Shown here: one piece after another, positions 8,386-18,471 of the stretch
Position numbering within the stretch: position 1 is the stretch's first letter
How the letters are laid out: each line of letters begins with the position of its first letter
From: an uncultured Oxalobacteraceae bacterium
GTDB lineage: Bacteria; Pseudomonadota; Gammaproteobacteria; Burkholderiales; Burkholderiaceae_D
Length of the DNA stretch: 52,566 bases
Reading direction: 5' to 3'
NCBI GenBank assembly: GCA_903914535.1
Contig: CAIWPG010000027.1
Location: forward strand, 1-52,566
Position numbers and translations under genes: made by a program
Notes under the pieces: model-generated
Told to the model about the DNA's origin: nothing
What the model saw: only the letters and a program-made list of their open reading frames with translations
Database searches by the model: none

Positions 8386-10236
8386 ATGAGTCAAGTAACA
8401 AACAAGGTCGCGGTCAATGCACCGGCCCACGTAAAACAACAAAAATTAATACAATGGGTAGCAGACATTGCCGCAATCACTAAACCCGCTTCCATTTTCT
8501 GGTGTGACGGGTCGCAGGAAGAATACGATCTGTTGTGTGCTCAAATGGTCGCTTCCGGCACCATGAAAAAACTGAATCAGGAAAAACGTCCGAACAGTTA
8601 TTTAGCCTGCTCGGATCCGTCAGACGTTGCACGTGTAGAAGACTGTACTTATATTTGCTCCGCTCAAAAAGAACATGCAGGCCCGACTAATAACTGGATG
8701 GAACCTGCAGAAATGCGCGCCAGGCTGGCCGGTTTATTTGATGGCTGCATGCAAGGCCGTACCATGTATGTCATTCCTTTCTCGATGGGCCCACTGGGTT
8801 CGCCAATTGCACATATCGGTGTGGAACTGTCCGATTCGCCTTATGTTGCGGTCAATATGCGCATCATGACACGCATGGGTAAAGCCGTATACGACGTTCT
8901 GGGCACCGATGGCGAATTCGTTCCGTGTGTACACACTGTCGCAGCACCGCTGGCAGCAGGTCAGGCCGATGTAGCATGGCCTTGTAACGCAACTAAATAC
9001 ATTGTTCATTATCCTGAAACCCGTGAAATCTGGTCTTATGGTTCCGGTTACGGCGGCAATGCCTTGTTAGGTAAAAAATGCTTTGCTCTGCGCATTGCAT
9101 CCAATATGGGACGTGATCAGGGCTGGCTGGCTGAACACATGCTGATACTGGGCGTAGAATCCCCGGCAGGTAAAAAACATTATGTTGCCGCTGCATTCCC
9201 GTCTGCCTGCGGTAAAACTAATTTTGCTATGCTGATTCCGCCAGCAGCGCTGGATGGCTGGAAAGTGACCACGATCGGTGACGATATCGCCTGGATTAAA
9301 CCGGGTGCGGATGGTCGTTTGTATGCAATCAACCCGGAAGCTGGTTATTTTGGCGTCGCTCCCGGCACCAATACCGCCACCAACTTCAATTGCATGGCAT
9401 CCCTGACTGAAAATACCATTTTCACTAACGTTGCGTTAACAGACGACGGTGACGTTTGGTGGGAAGGCATGAGCAAACAGGCGCCAGACCATTTAATCGA
9501 CTGGCAAGGTAAAGACTGGACTCCGGCAATTGCCAGAGAAACTGGCCGTAAAGCAGCACATCCGAATGCACGCTTCACCGTCGCCGCCACACAAAATCCT
9601 GTCATTGATTCAGCATGGGATGATCCTGCCGGCGTACCGATTTCATCGTTTATTTTCGGGGGCCGCCGCTCTACAACAGTACCGCTGGTAACGGAAGCAC
9701 GTAACTGGGTTGAGGGTGTGTATATGGCCGCAACCATGGGATCAGAAACGACAGCAGCAGCAGTTGGCCAGCAAGGCGTCGTACGTCGCGATCCGTTTGC
9801 AATGCTGCCATTCATGGGTTACAACATGAGCGATTACTTCCAGCACTGGCTCAATATAGGCAAAAAAATAGCGGCTTCTCCTGCTGAATTACCAAAAATT
9901 TATTGTGTCAACTGGTTCCGTACCGATGACGAAGGCAAATTCGTCTGGCCGGGTTACAGCGACAATATGCGCGTATTAAAATGGATAGTGGAACGCGTGG
10001 AAGGTCAGGTTGCCGGTACTGAAAATATCTTCGGTATTACGCCAAAATTCAGCGACTTGAGCTGGAACGGTCTGGAATTCACACAAGAACAATTCAACAC
10101 GATCACCTCCATCGATAAAGATGCCTGGCTGGCTGAATTAAAACTGCACAGCGAGTTATTTGAAAAACTGGCCTACCATTTGCCATCGGAACTCAATACC
10201 GTAAAAACGCAACTGGAAAAACGTTTAAGCGCCTGA
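8386..10236 (+). CDS. pckG: Phosphoenolpyruvate carboxykinase (GTP)
   Basis: A 616-residue enzyme of the usual length for GTP-dependent PEPCK, which converts oxaloacetate and GTP to phosphoenolpyruvate, GDP and CO2 in the first committed step of gluconeogenesis. Visible motifs are the kinase-1a loop [10 protein letters not shown] with the family's reactive Cys275 and Lys277-Thr278, the substrate-binding stretch [16 protein letters not shown], and the conserved [21 protein letters not shown] at 8386 follows CGGAG. It sits beside the ethanol-oxidation genes, which would supply acetyl-CoA and make gluconeogenesis necessary. A strong terminator follows, so it is probably transcribed alone. Confidence 0.97.
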   Translation: MSQVTNKVAVNAPAHVKQQKLIQWVADIAAITKPASIFWCDGSQEEYDLLCAQMVASGTMKKLNQEKRPNSYLACSDPSDVARVEDCTYICSAQKEHAGPTNNWMEPAEMRARLAGLFDGCMQGRTMYVIPFSMGPLGSPIAHIGVELSDSPYVAVNMRIMTRMGKAVYDVLGTDGEFVPCVHTVAAPLAAGQADVAWPCNATKYIVHYPETREIWSYGSGYGGNALLGKKCFALRIASNMGRDQGWLAEHMLILGVESPAGKKHYVAAAFPSACGKTNFAMLIPPAALDGWKVTTIGDDIAWIKPGADGRLYAINPEAGYFGVAPGTNTATNFNCMASLTENTIFTNVALTDDGDVWWEGMSKQAPDHLIDWQGKDWTPAIARETGRKAAHPNARFTVAATQNPVIDSAWDDPAGVPISSFIFGGRRSTTVPLVTEARNWVEGVYMAATMGSETTAAAVGQQGVVRRDPFAMLPFMGYNMSDYFQHWLNIGKKIAASPAELPKIYCVNWFRTDDEGKFVWPGYSDNMRVLKWIVERVEGQVAGTENIFGITPKFSDLSWNGLEFTQEQFNTITSIDKDAWLAELKLHSELFEKLAYHLPSELNTVKTQLEKRLSA

Positions 10237-10261
10237 TTTTCAGGGTAATACCTTAAATAAT

Positions 10262-10297
10262 AAAGAGCGCACTGTGCAGACAGTGCGCTCTTTATCT
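10262..10297 (+). terminator. Rho-independent terminator after pckG
   Basis: A perfect 13-bp stem (AAAGAGCGCACTG at 10262-10274 with its complement at 10281-10293) with a 6-base loop, ending in CTTTATCTCTT. It starts 26 bases after the pckG stop. Confidence 0.85.
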
Positions 10298-10436
10298 CTT
10301 ATAACCGGCTTATTGCTTAGCTTATATAAGATTCAGCGAATAAGGTACGGACAATTTCTGATATATATTTACGCCAGAATAAAAGTGTTTATTATTTGTA
10401 TAATTACATACATATAAAACCTACAGGAAAGCACGT

Positions 10437-11420
10437 ATGATCCCGGTTTCAATTCTCGATCTGGTCCGCATCAGACAAGGTAGTAATGCACGCATCGCGC
10501 TCGATAACGCACGTGACCTCGCACGCCATGCTGAGGGTTGGGGATATTCCCGCTTCTGGATGGCTGAACATCACAATATGATTGGCATTGCCAGTGCCGC
10601 CACAGCCGTCGCAATCGCACACGTCGCAGCAGGAACCCGGACAATACGGGTCGGAGCTGGTGGTGTCATGCTACCCAATCATTCGCCACTGGTTATTGCC
10701 GAACAGTTTGGCACTCTTGCCACGCTGTTTCCGGGACGTATTGACCTCGGTCTGGGAAGAGCGCCGGGCACTGATCAATCTACGGCACAAGCACTGCGAC
10801 GTGATCCCGCCAGCAGCAATGCATTTCCACAGGACGTAACAGAGTTACAAGCATTTTTTGCTCCTGCTGTACCAGATCAACGCATTATCGCCGTACCAGG
10901 TGCCGGTACCGAAGTACCCCTCTGGATTTTAGGATCAAGCACCTTTGGCGCCCGACTCGCTGCAGAGCTGGGCTTACCCTATGCCTTCGCCTCGCATTTT
11001 GCGCCAGATTCACTGGAGGCTGCCTTACGCATTTATCGTAATCAATTCCGGCCATCCAGGCAGCTTAATGCGCCACGCGCCATGATTGGTGTCAATATTA
11101 TTGCTGCTGACAGTGATGCAGAAGCACGGCGTCTGGCCACCACCCAGCAGATGTCCTACACCGATATGTGCCGGGGTACCCGCGGATTAAGCAAACCACC
11201 AATTAATGATATTGACGATTATTGGTCACCGTCAGAAAAAACACAGGCATCACACATGCTCACCTACTCCATCATTGGCTCGGCGCAAACTGTACGTTCC
11301 GGAATGGAAAAATTGCTATCGTTAAGCTCAGCAGATGAATTCATGATCGTCTCGGATGTCTTCGACCACCAGGCACGACTACGCTCCTATGAAATCATTG
11401 CTGATATCGCACATTCCTGA
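10437..11420 (+). CDS. Luciferase-like (LLM class) flavin-dependent oxidoreductase
   Basis: A 327-residue protein of the bacterial luciferase-like monooxygenase superfamily, close to the YhbW/MsnO8 subgroup. Typical features are the start [14 protein letters not shown], the motif [10 protein letters not shown], the loop [20 protein letters not shown] and the segment [13 protein letters not shown]. The fold is a TIM barrel using reduced flavin. The physiological substrate is unknown. It appears to be a single-gene unit with ATG 10437 behind AGGAAAG. The DUF2788 gene downstream is separated by about 130 bases. Confidence 0.9.
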   Translation: MIPVSILDLVRIRQGSNARIALDNARDLARHAEGWGYSRFWMAEHHNMIGIASAATAVAIAHVAAGTRTIRVGAGGVMLPNHSPLVIAEQFGTLATLFPGRIDLGLGRAPGTDQSTAQALRRDPASSNAFPQDVTELQAFFAPAVPDQRIIAVPGAGTEVPLWILGSSTFGARLAAELGLPYAFASHFAPDSLEAALRIYRNQFRPSRQLNAPRAMIGVNIIAADSDAEARRLATTQQMSYTDMCRGTRGLSKPPINDIDDYWSPSEKTQASHMLTYSIIGSAQTVRSGMEKLLSLSSADEFMIVSDVFDHQARLRSYEIIADIAHS

Positions 11421-11551
11421 TTCACTACCAAGCGGCCATAACGCTGCCGGAGCGGTTTTGCATAAATTTTGATTAAAAATAATGATTACAATAACGACAC
11501 AATAGGTATTATTACGTTAAGCTAGTCTTTTATGAAACGGGAGTGGCAGTC

Positions 11552-11767
11552 ATGTTTTTGGGTTATACAGAAGAACAAATTTCTTCATTCGGTTTATCTT
11601 TTGGTGTAGTTGGTTTAATGATTTTTATGCTGGTCATTATCGGGAATCTCGCCTGGGAATCCAAAGCCGGCAAGTTTGGTACTTTCGTCCTTTTTCTCGG
11701 CCTGTCTTTCGGCATGGTTGGCTTCATCGCGAAATATTTCATTGAACAGCATTTTAGTATGCATTAG
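11552..11767 (+). CDS. DUF2788 small membrane protein
   Basis: A 71-residue protein with two predicted membrane helices (about 10-30 and 44-62) separated by a short basic loop containing ESKAGKFGTF, the signature of DUF2788, found mainly in Betaproteobacteria. Function unknown. An in-frame GTG at 11543 is possible, but the GGGAG at 11539-11543 is better placed for the ATG at 11552. It converges on the TlpA-like gene. Confidence 0.85.
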   Translation: MFLGYTEEQISSFGLSFGVVGLMIFMLVIIGNLAWESKAGKFGTFVLFLGLSFGMVGFIAKYFIEQHFSMH

Positions 11768-11777
11768 GCGAAAACCC

Positions 11778-11798
11778 CGGGTAACAAGGCTGTTCCCG
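11778..11798. terminator. Weak hairpin between convergent genes
   Basis: CGGGTAACA pairs with TGTTCCCG across AGGC with one bulged T, in the 44-base gap between the converging DUF2788 and TlpA-like genes. T-runs on either side are poor. Confidence 0.35.
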
Positions 11799-11811
11799 CC
11801 ATTTTCCTGTG

Positions 11812-12330
11812 TCAGGCTTTTAACGCTTTTTCAAGCAATTGATGTAACTCGTCAAATTGCGGAGGGCCGACATAGCGTTTGATGATATTACCCTGTTTGT
11901 CGATTACAAACGTGGTGGGGGTAAGTCTGACATCGCCAAATGCATGCGCCAGCTTACCATCAACATCCAGAGCAACGGTAAACGGAAGCTGACGGGTTTC
12001 TGTAAAATTCACGACGTAGTTCGGCGGATCGTACTGCATAGCGACCGCAACATACTCCAGACCTTGTGGCTGGTATTTTTGATAGGATTTAATCATATCA
12101 GGCATTTCTGCCACACAAGTAGTACAGGAAGTGGCCCAAAAATTAACTATCACAACCTTACCGCGTAATGCAGACATAGCGATTTTTTTGCCCTGTAAAT
12201 CAGTAAAACTCACCTGGGGAGCCGGTTCCTGGCTACATCCTGCCAGCGCCAACACAAATGCAGCACCAGCTACAGCCCAAACGAAAGACCAGAAACGCTT
12301 GTACGATTTAAAACAAAACAAGTTACCCAT
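11812..12330 (-). CDS. TlpA-like thioredoxin-fold lipoprotein
   Basis: A membrane-anchored thioredoxin-family protein of about 172 residues. The N-terminus has a lipoprotein signal with lipobox LALAGC, acylated at Cys32. The redox site is Cys69-Thr-Thr-Cys72 in FWATSCTTC, followed by the cis-proline region TPTTFVIDKQG. Proteins of this type (TlpA, ResA, CcmG) reduce disulfides on the outer face of the membrane, for example in cytochrome c maturation; the exact partner is not evident. The frame extends upstream to 12426, but the ATG at 12330 gives a normal signal peptide and is my choice, although its ribosome binding site is weak. Confidence 0.87.
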   Translation of the reverse strand: MGNLFCFKSYKRFWSFVWAVAGAAFVLALAGCSQEPAPQVSFTDLQGKKIAMSALRGKVVIVNFWATSCTTCVAEMPDMIKSYQKYQPQGLEYVAVAMQYDPPNYVVNFTETRQLPFTVALDVDGKLAHAFGDVRLTPTTFVIDKQGNIIKRYVGPPQFDELHQLLEKALKA

Positions 12331-12564
12331 GGCATGCCGACAGTAAAAGTAAAGACAATGATTATCCGCTAATTTGAGAGTTTTGCCCATTTTACGCATG
12401 CTGTACCAAAACCCGCCGACCAACAAAGCACACTACCGGTAACAAGATCCCGCAGTGAAGATAATCAGACCTGACGATAGCAGAATCAATACTAAAACCA
12501 CTTATGAGCGTATAAGCGTATATAGTAGTGGCTATTCTTATTTTAACGATTATTTTTTATCATC

Positions 12565-13797
12565 ATGACAACGCACCAACACATCGCGGACATCGCGGCG
12601 CAAGTTCAAACTCCCTGCTGGATTTACGATGCGGCGATTATTCGTCGCCAGATTGCGCGCTTGCGCCAATTCGATGTCATCCGCTTTGCGCAAAAAGCCT
12701 GTTCCAATACGCATATTCTGAATCTGATGCGTGAACAGGGTGTCATGGTGGATTCGGTATCACTGGGTGAAGTTGAACGTGCTTTGATCGCCGGATATCA
12801 ACCCGGCGCTGCGGGCCATGCCCCGATTGTACTTACTGCCGATTTACTTGATCGCGCCACCATTGCACGCGTGACTGAACTGAATATTCCGGTCAATTGC
12901 GGATCGCCGCAAATGCTGGAACAACTGGCGCAGGCACATCCCGGTCACCCGGTCTGGTTACGTATTAACCCTGGCTTTGGTCATGGTCACAGCAAAAAAA
13001 CCAATACCGGCGGCGAACAAAGTAAACACGGAATCTGGCACGCCCATCTGCAAGAGTGTATGCAGACCATACAAAAAACCGGCTTACATCTGGTCGGCTT
13101 ACATATGCATATTGGTTCCGGCGTGGATTACGCACATTTGCAGCAAGTGTGCGAAGCCATGGTTGCCCAGGTCAAAGCCTGTGGTCAGGATATTTCAGCC
13201 ATTTCTGTTGGTGGCGGTTTGTCGATTCCTTATCGCGATGGCGAAGAAGATGTCGATACCGACCATTACTTCCGGATGTGGGATGCGACACGACGTGAAA
13301 TTGAAGCGCATCTGGGCCACACCATTCAGATGGAAATTGAACCGGGGCGTTTTCTGGTGGCACAATCCGGCGTGCTGGTTTCTGAATTACGCGCACAAAA
13401 ACAGGTAGGCGATAATTTTTTTGCACTGGTCGATGCAGGCTTTAATGATTTAATGCGGCCGGCCATGTATGGCAGTTTCCATCGCATTACCGCACATACT
13501 CCCGACGGAACACCCCGCCAGGGTGAATTACGCCCGACCATAGTAGCTGGCCCGCTATGCGAATCCGGCGACGTATTTACACAGGAAGAAGGCGGCGAGG
13601 TCGTCAGCCAGAACCTGCCGGCATGTGAAATCGGTGACTTACTGGTATTCCACGATACAGGTGCCTACGGTGCATCCATGTCATCCAACTACAATTCGCG
13701 CCCGCTGATTCCTGAAGTATTGATTGACGGGGATACCATCAGACAAATTCGTCGTCGCCAAACCGTTCAGGAGCTATTAGCGCTAGAGTCCCTCTAG
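12565..13797 (+). CDS. lysA: Diaminopimelate decarboxylase, E. coli LysA type
   Basis: A 410-residue PLP enzyme of fold type III that converts meso-diaminopimelate to L-lysine. The PLP lysine is Lys44 in FAQKACSN. The glycine-rich phosphate site SVGGGLSIPY, the dimer-active-site motif GPLCESGDVF and the C-terminal HDTGAYGASMSSNYNSRP are all present. It resembles E. coli LysA over its whole length (for example REQGVMVDSVSLGE and FGHGHSKKTNTGGE), whereas the housekeeping lysA of many Betaproteobacteria is, to my knowledge, of a different subtype and next to lptM/cyaY, neither of which is seen here. The start ATG 12565 lacks a clear ribosome binding site. An EamA exporter gene follows after 10 bases, suggesting a two-gene operon. 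Confidence 0.92.
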   Translation: MTTHQHIADIAAQVQTPCWIYDAAIIRRQIARLRQFDVIRFAQKACSNTHILNLMREQGVMVDSVSLGEVERALIAGYQPGAAGHAPIVLTADLLDRATIARVTELNIPVNCGSPQMLEQLAQAHPGHPVWLRINPGFGHGHSKKTNTGGEQSKHGIWHAHLQECMQTIQKTGLHLVGLHMHIGSGVDYAHLQQVCEAMVAQVKACGQDISAISVGGGLSIPYRDGEEDVDTDHYFRMWDATRREIEAHLGHTIQMEIEPGRFLVAQSGVLVSELRAQKQVGDNFFALVDAGFNDLMRPAMYGSFHRITAHTPDGTPRQGELRPTIVAGPLCESGDVFTQEEGGEVVSQNLPACEIGDLLVFHDTGAYGASMSSNYNSRPLIPEVLIDGDTIRQIRRRQTVQELLALESL

Positions 13798-13807
13798 AGC
13801 TGCCATT

Positions 13808-14824
13808 ATGCTACCTGGTATTGTTACCGCACTCGGTGCGGGTCTGGTGTGGGGATTGGTATTTATTGTGCCGCTGCTGTTACCCGAATATTCGGGTGTG
13901 CAGCTGTCCTTTGGTCGCTACACCGCCTTTGGTCTTATTGCCCTTGTTGTCGCCATGGCTGATCGCCGGGGGCTGGCCAGATTACGCCGGGCCGACTGGA
14001 TCATGGCGGCCAAACTTTCATTAGTGGGAAATATCGCCTATTACGCGGCACTTGCCAGCGCCATTCAACTGGCGGATGCTCCCCTGCCCACTATGATTAT
14101 CGGCACTTTACCGGTCTGGATTTCCTTGTTTTCTAACCTGACTTCACACCGGTCCCAGGCAGCCCATGAAACCATCCCCTGGAAGCACCTGCTATGGCCT
14201 TTGCTGATTATTTTAACCGGCATTATCTTCGTCAACATCAGTGAAATGTCACAACTGGGTAACATCACAGATAATCCATCTCAACGATCACTGCAAAACT
14301 ATTTTACCGGTATAGGATGCAGTCTGGCGGGACTGGCTGCCTGGACCTGGTACCCGATTCAGAATAGCCGCCATATAAAGCATAACCACCATATCCATCC
14401 CATCACATGGGCAACGGCACAAGGCATCACTACTCTGCCTGTCGCCCTGCTGGGGTTACTGCTTTATGCACTGGTTCAGTCACATCAACGCGGCGTATGG
14501 GTCTCTCCGCTGGGGCCCGATGCAGGCCGGTTCTGCCTGATCATGCTAGTCATCGGTCTCATGGCATCCTGGGTTGGTACACTATTATGGAATTTTTCCA
14601 GCCGACACCTGCCAACTGCTCTCGCAGGCCAGCTCATCGTATTTGAAACACTGGCAGCACTGCTTTATGCCTTTCTGCTACGCGGAACGCTGCCACCACC
14701 AATGGTACTGGCAGGTGCAGTCCTGCTTTGTCTCGGAGTGGCGCTGGCAGTGCGCCTGTTTCAGGCGTCGCCAGTCGCAAACAACAATCCGGGGTGTATG
14801 GCAGAACCTGACCTTCTGGAGTAA
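13808..14824 (+). CDS. EamA/DMT-family transporter
   Basis: A 338-residue inner-membrane protein with about ten hydrophobic segments arranged as two EamA repeats. The first runs from residue 1 to about 145; the second is from about 165 and includes LMASWVGTLLWNFSSRHLP and FETLAALLYAFLLRG. Members export amino acids and related metabolites. It starts 10 bases after lysA, so export of lysine or diaminopimelate is a reasonable guess but is inference from position alone. A loop of about 30 residues with several Ser and His separates the halves. Confidence 0.85.
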   Translation: MLPGIVTALGAGLVWGLVFIVPLLLPEYSGVQLSFGRYTAFGLIALVVAMADRRGLARLRRADWIMAAKLSLVGNIAYYAALASAIQLADAPLPTMIIGTLPVWISLFSNLTSHRSQAAHETIPWKHLLWPLLIILTGIIFVNISEMSQLGNITDNPSQRSLQNYFTGIGCSLAGLAAWTWYPIQNSRHIKHNHHIHPITWATAQGITTLPVALLGLLLYALVQSHQRGVWVSPLGPDAGRFCLIMLVIGLMASWVGTLLWNFSSRHLPTALAGQLIVFETLAALLYAFLLRGTLPPPMVLAGAVLLCLGVALAVRLFQASPVANNNPGCMAEPDLLE

Positions 14825-14900
14825 ATATCGGGAAATACAATCACAAATGCAAAATCGAAAGCATCGCTTACAATACGGATTCTGCTGATCCGGATTAATT

Positions 14901-15434
14901 ATGCGCACCACTAAATTCATTAGAGTTTTTGCATTTTTCCTTGTACTCATTACACTTCACGCCTGCTCTCCAAAATTCAACTGGCGTGAAGTACGGGACG
15001 ATAGTACGCTGTACACCGTACTAATGCCGGATAAACCAGCCAGACTCAGCCGCCAGATTCAACTCGGGCAGCAAACCGTTACCATGCACATGAGTGCTGC
15101 ACAGATTGACCGGGTCAGCTTTGCTGTTGGCGCGGTCAGACTGCCCGATGCGTCAGGGGCACAAATCGCACTGACAATGATAAAAGAAGGTTTAGTTAAC
15201 AATATTTCAGGGAAAATTACACAAGAAAAAACCTCAGCCAGTAAAATTAATGGCAAATTAATCATTACAACGAGTCTGGATATCTCAGGAATAGCCAATA
15301 ATACGCCAGTACGCATGATCGTTAAACTGATATCACACGATGTCAGGGTATATCAGGTTTTGGTCGCCGGGCCGGAAAAATCAATTAATACCGATGCTAC
15401 GGATATATTTTTAAATTCTTTTAAAACAATTTAA
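14901..15434 (+). CDS. Putative lipoprotein of unknown function
   Basis: A 177-residue protein with a lipoprotein signal peptide: basic MRTTKFIR, a hydrophobic core, and lipobox LHAC with Cys22. The mature part is probably beta-rich and has no motif I recognise. Phrases such as FNWREVRDDSTLYTVLMPDKPARLSR recall small conserved lipoproteins of Burkholderiales. It lies 76 bases after the EamA gene and may be in the same transcript. Likely anchored in the outer membrane, because the residue after Cys is Ser rather than Asp. Confidence 0.7.
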   Translation: MRTTKFIRVFAFFLVLITLHACSPKFNWREVRDDSTLYTVLMPDKPARLSRQIQLGQQTVTMHMSAAQIDRVSFAVGAVRLPDASGAQIALTMIKEGLVNNISGKITQEKTSASKINGKLIITTSLDISGIANNTPVRMIVKLISHDVRVYQVLVAGPEKSINTDATDIFLNSFKTI

Positions 15435-15568
15435 TCCAGATACTGAATGATTGATGTAATGTTGCACTAAGGACTTACACAAGATTTTCAGGCAATATAC
15501 CGACGCAAACAGCTTTCTTTTGCTAAAAATACCGATGGGGACTGTTTTGTGTAATTTCCGACACCAGA

Positions 15569-15580
15569 CACCAATTGGTG
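15569..15580. promoter_or_regulatory. 12-bp palindrome upstream of the DUF1840 gene
   Basis: CACCAATTGGTG is a perfect palindrome about 100 bases before the DUF1840 start, in a 247-base spacer that otherwise shows only AT-rich sequence. It could be a dimeric regulator site. Confidence 0.3.
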
Positions 15581-15681
15581 ATGTAGTAGCACAAGCTACA
15601 ATAGCAGCAATAAAATACGCCGTTCCTTATTTTTTTATTACTTACTTATTTGTTTATTTACTTTATTCCTGAAAGATAACT

Positions 15682-16029
15682 ATGTTAATCACGTTTAAAT
15701 CCAAAGCTGCCACTGAAATTATTATGTACAAAGAGCACGCACAACATATCCTGGAATTATTAAACAAAGACGTAGACCGCGGCATTATCACCCATCCTGA
15801 AATGGCTAATGCCGTCATTAAAATCGAAGCTGCTATTGCCGATAGTCGCGCCCACCCTGTAACGCAAACAGCGCAGTTTGATATCGCCAGCCATGCACAT
15901 CAACAAGACGACAATCCACACGAACATGAAAAAATGGGATCAGTCAGCTTTTCTTCACGCGCCTACCCTTTATTAGAAATGCTGCGCTCAGCACAGGCTG
16001 CAGGTTCTGACGTAGTCTGGGGCGTGTAA
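15682..16029 (+). CDS. DUF1840 family protein
   Basis: A 115-residue soluble protein whose N-terminus MLITFKSKAATEIIMY and the following HAQHILELLNKD are characteristic of DUF1840, a small family of Beta- and Gammaproteobacteria with no known function. The middle is rich in His and Asp, and the end (SFSSRAYPLLEMLRSAQAAG) is the conserved C-terminal helix. Its stop codon overlaps the start of the hydrolase gene by one base (TAATG), indicating translational coupling. Confidence 0.85.
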   Translation: MLITFKSKAATEIIMYKEHAQHILELLNKDVDRGIITHPEMANAVIKIEAAIADSRAHPVTQTAQFDIASHAHQQDDNPHEHEKMGSVSFSSRAYPLLEMLRSAQAAGSDVVWGV

Positions 16030-16922
16030 TGTCCACCGCCAGGGAATCGCAACTAATCACCGATGACGGCGTTACGCTGTTTGTTTGCGACTGGCTGACA
16101 GATGCACCTATTCAGCACAGCATCGTGATTATGCACGGCCTTGGCGAGCACTGCGGGCGTTACCGGCACGTTGCCGATTTTTTTAATGCGTGCGGCCTGT
16201 CGGTACGCACGTATGACCATCGTGGCCACGGTCGTTCCGGCGGGCCACGCGGCGACATTCCTGATCCGCTCAGTTTTGTAAATGATGCAGAAATGGTGGT
16301 CAGGGATTTTAAACAAAACGGCCATGTCCGGCCCTTGTTATTTGGGCATAGCATGGGTGGTTTATTTGCTGCCTGTCTGGCTGCACGTCTGGCTGCGACC
16401 AATCATCTGGACCCCGACTTTCAGCTGTGCGGATTAATTTTATCCTCACCGGCTCTCGGATTGCGCTTATCCGCACCAGAAACCCTGTTACTTAAACTAA
16501 TGACGGGTATCGCCCCGCATTTTGGCGTTCCTACCCGCTTTAACAGCCGTTTTTTAACGCACGACCAAGCCGCCATTCAGTCCAATAAAAATGACCCCTT
16601 AGTTCATGACAAAATTACTGCCAGCCTTTTGAGCGGCATGCTGGATGCTATTAAGTTTACTCAAAATCACGCACCTGTCATCAACATCCCCACCCTGTTG
16701 CTAGTCTCTGAAAACGATCACCTGGTTGATCCGCAGGGCAGTCGTATGTTTGTCGACAATTGTCCGACACAATTAGTCAGTGCACATTTTTATCCTGATT
16801 TTTATCATGAAATTTTTAACGAAGCAGATGCATCCAGGGTATTTTCCGATCTGAAGGATTGGCTTACAAGGTGTCAATTCTTAACCCATCTCAACACAAG
16901 CCCCTCGTCTGAACTTCTGTGA
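16029..16922 (+). CDS. Alpha/beta hydrolase, monoacylglycerol-lipase-like
   Basis: A 297-residue alpha/beta-hydrolase of the serine-aminopeptidase S33/monoacylglycerol lipase group. The oxyanion region MHGLGEHCGRY, the segment YDHRGHGRSGGPRG, the nucleophile elbow GHSMGG with Ser108, the acid in VSENDHLVD and the His in FYHEIFNE complete the triad. No signal peptide is seen, so it is probably cytoplasmic. The likely role is hydrolysis of monoacylglycerols or similar esters. It is translationally coupled to the DUF1840 gene. Confidence 0.9.
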   Translation: MSTARESQLITDDGVTLFVCDWLTDAPIQHSIVIMHGLGEHCGRYRHVADFFNACGLSVRTYDHRGHGRSGGPRGDIPDPLSFVNDAEMVVRDFKQNGHVRPLLFGHSMGGLFAACLAARLAATNHLDPDFQLCGLILSSPALGLRLSAPETLLLKLMTGIAPHFGVPTRFNSRFLTHDQAAIQSNKNDPLVHDKITASLLSGMLDAIKFTQNHAPVINIPTLLLVSENDHLVDPQGSRMFVDNCPTQLVSAHFYPDFYHEIFNEADASRVFSDLKDWLTRCQFLTHLNTSPSSELL

Positions 16923-16995
16923 ATAAAGCGTGCGGATTATTTCGTCTCCACGCAGCAACTGCGAGACTACAAACTGGCTTTTACCCAATTAATTT

Positions 16996-18339
16996 ATGCT
17001 AAAAACATCAAAATACCCTCAGATTGCACCATCCCTGGCCACACTCAGTATAAAAACAGATTCACTGTCATACAGCCTGCTTGGTGCATCCATGGCGATT
17101 ACTCATGTGCTGGACGGACTGGCACTGCCTCAGGCACTGGCTAAAGTGTTTACCTCCAGCCAGATAGCAACGGCTCACCGTGGCGCCATTCAGGATCTGT
17201 CTTACCGCACTATGCGCCAGGTCGGCCGCGTCGATGCGTTGATTAGCGCCATGACCAGCAAAGCGCCGGAACCAGCCCTGCTATACAGCTTATTATGTTG
17301 TGCACTGGCACTGATCGTGGACGAAGATGAAACCACACACCCCTACTCTGCATTCACCGTGGTCGATCAGGCGGTGACTGCCGCCGCAGCGCATCCGGAT
17401 ATCGCACATGCTAAAAATATGGTCAACGCCTTATTACGGCGCTTTTTACGCGAACGAAAACCTCTGTCAGATGCAGTAATGAAGTTACCTGCTGCACGAT
17501 GGAATTATCCGGCCTGGTGGATAGACTCATGCAAAGCCGCTTATCCAAACCAATGGCAATCCATTTTAACTGCGGGCAACCTCATTCCTCCACTCACTTT
17601 GCGTATCAACCAGCGCAAAACAAATGTAGCCGCATTTTTAACGATACTGGCAGAACAGGGAATGGCGGCAACCGCCATTGGCGAATTTGCCGTGCGTCTG
17701 GAACAGGCAGTTCCTGTACACCAAATCCCCGGATTTGATCAGGGTCTGGTTTCCGTACAGGATGCGGCAGCCCAGCTTGCCGCCCCTTTGCTTGATTTAC
17801 ATGATGGTATGCACGTATTGGATGCATGTGCTGCTCCAGGCGGGAAAACCGGGCATTTGCTTGAAACAGCAAATATCGATTTACTGGCATTGGACTCCGA
17901 CCCGAAACGATTAAGCAGAATTACCGAAAACCTCGACAGACTGCAACTCTCTGCACGCCTGGTGGCCGGTGATGCCACACAACGTGGCTGGTGGGACGGG
18001 CAACAATTTGACCGGATTCTGGCTGACGTGCCCTGCACCGCATCCGGCATCGTGCGACGCCATCCTGATATTCGCTGGCTGCGCCGTAAAGCGGATGCTG
18101 CTCAACTTGCCACACTCTCTGCCCGAATTCTCGATAACCTGTGGATGATGACCAAACCCGGTGGTAAATTATTACTGGTAACCTGTTCGGTATGGCCGCA
18201 GGAATCTGAAGCACAAGCCGCCGCTTTTGCCCACAGACATCAGGCCAGACGCTTACCTGCACCCGGTCAGCTAATGCCGACAGCAACAGCAGAGATTGAT
18301 CATGATGGTTTATTTTATGCCTTATTTGAGAAAGCATAA
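16996..18339 (+). CDS. rsmB: 16S rRNA (cytosine-967-C5)-methyltransferase
   Basis: A 447-residue SAM-dependent RNA methyltransferase. An N-terminal NusB-like RNA-binding domain (about 30-160) precedes the Rossmann methyltransferase domain. SAM motif I is VLDACAAPGGKTGHLLE. The two cysteines of the RsmB mechanism are Cys347 in DVPCTASGIVRRHPDIRW and Cys397 in VTCSVWPQE. It modifies C967 of 16S rRNA. It is the first gene of the rsmB-DUF4390-ntrY-ntrX row found in many Burkholderiales. The start at 16996 lacks a ribosome binding site; a later ATG (codon 33) would cut into the conserved LSYSLLGAS region, so the longer form is preferred. Confidence 0.94.
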   Translation: MLKTSKYPQIAPSLATLSIKTDSLSYSLLGASMAITHVLDGLALPQALAKVFTSSQIATAHRGAIQDLSYRTMRQVGRVDALISAMTSKAPEPALLYSLLCCALALIVDEDETTHPYSAFTVVDQAVTAAAAHPDIAHAKNMVNALLRRFLRERKPLSDAVMKLPAARWNYPAWWIDSCKAAYPNQWQSILTAGNLIPPLTLRINQRKTNVAAFLTILAEQGMAATAIGEFAVRLEQAVPVHQIPGFDQGLVSVQDAAAQLAAPLLDLHDGMHVLDACAAPGGKTGHLLETANIDLLALDSDPKRLSRITENLDRLQLSARLVAGDATQRGWWDGQQFDRILADVPCTASGIVRRHPDIRWLRRKADAAQLATLSARILDNLWMMTKPGGKLLLVTCSVWPQESEAQAAAFAHRHQARRLPAPGQLMPTATAEIDHDGLFYALFEKA

Positions 18340-18471
18340 AAACCATACACAAGGGAATAGTCCATCGTGTAACAAAGTTTAAATGTGGTGCAAGATTTTC
18401 TTAACTCAATAATAATGTGGAATTCAGCCCGCTTCTTACATGCAACTCACTTAACAACGTTATTAACTACG

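Noticed and set aside
9345-9815. Long minus-strand frame (156 codons) inside pckG
   Set aside because: Antisense shadow of a highly conserved gene, with Arg/Ser/Pro-rich translation and no start signal.
10396-10416. HexR-like site TGTATAATTACA before the luciferase-like gene
   Set aside because: The TGTA and TACA ends are 12 bases apart overall instead of 15, so it does not fit the HexR spacing.
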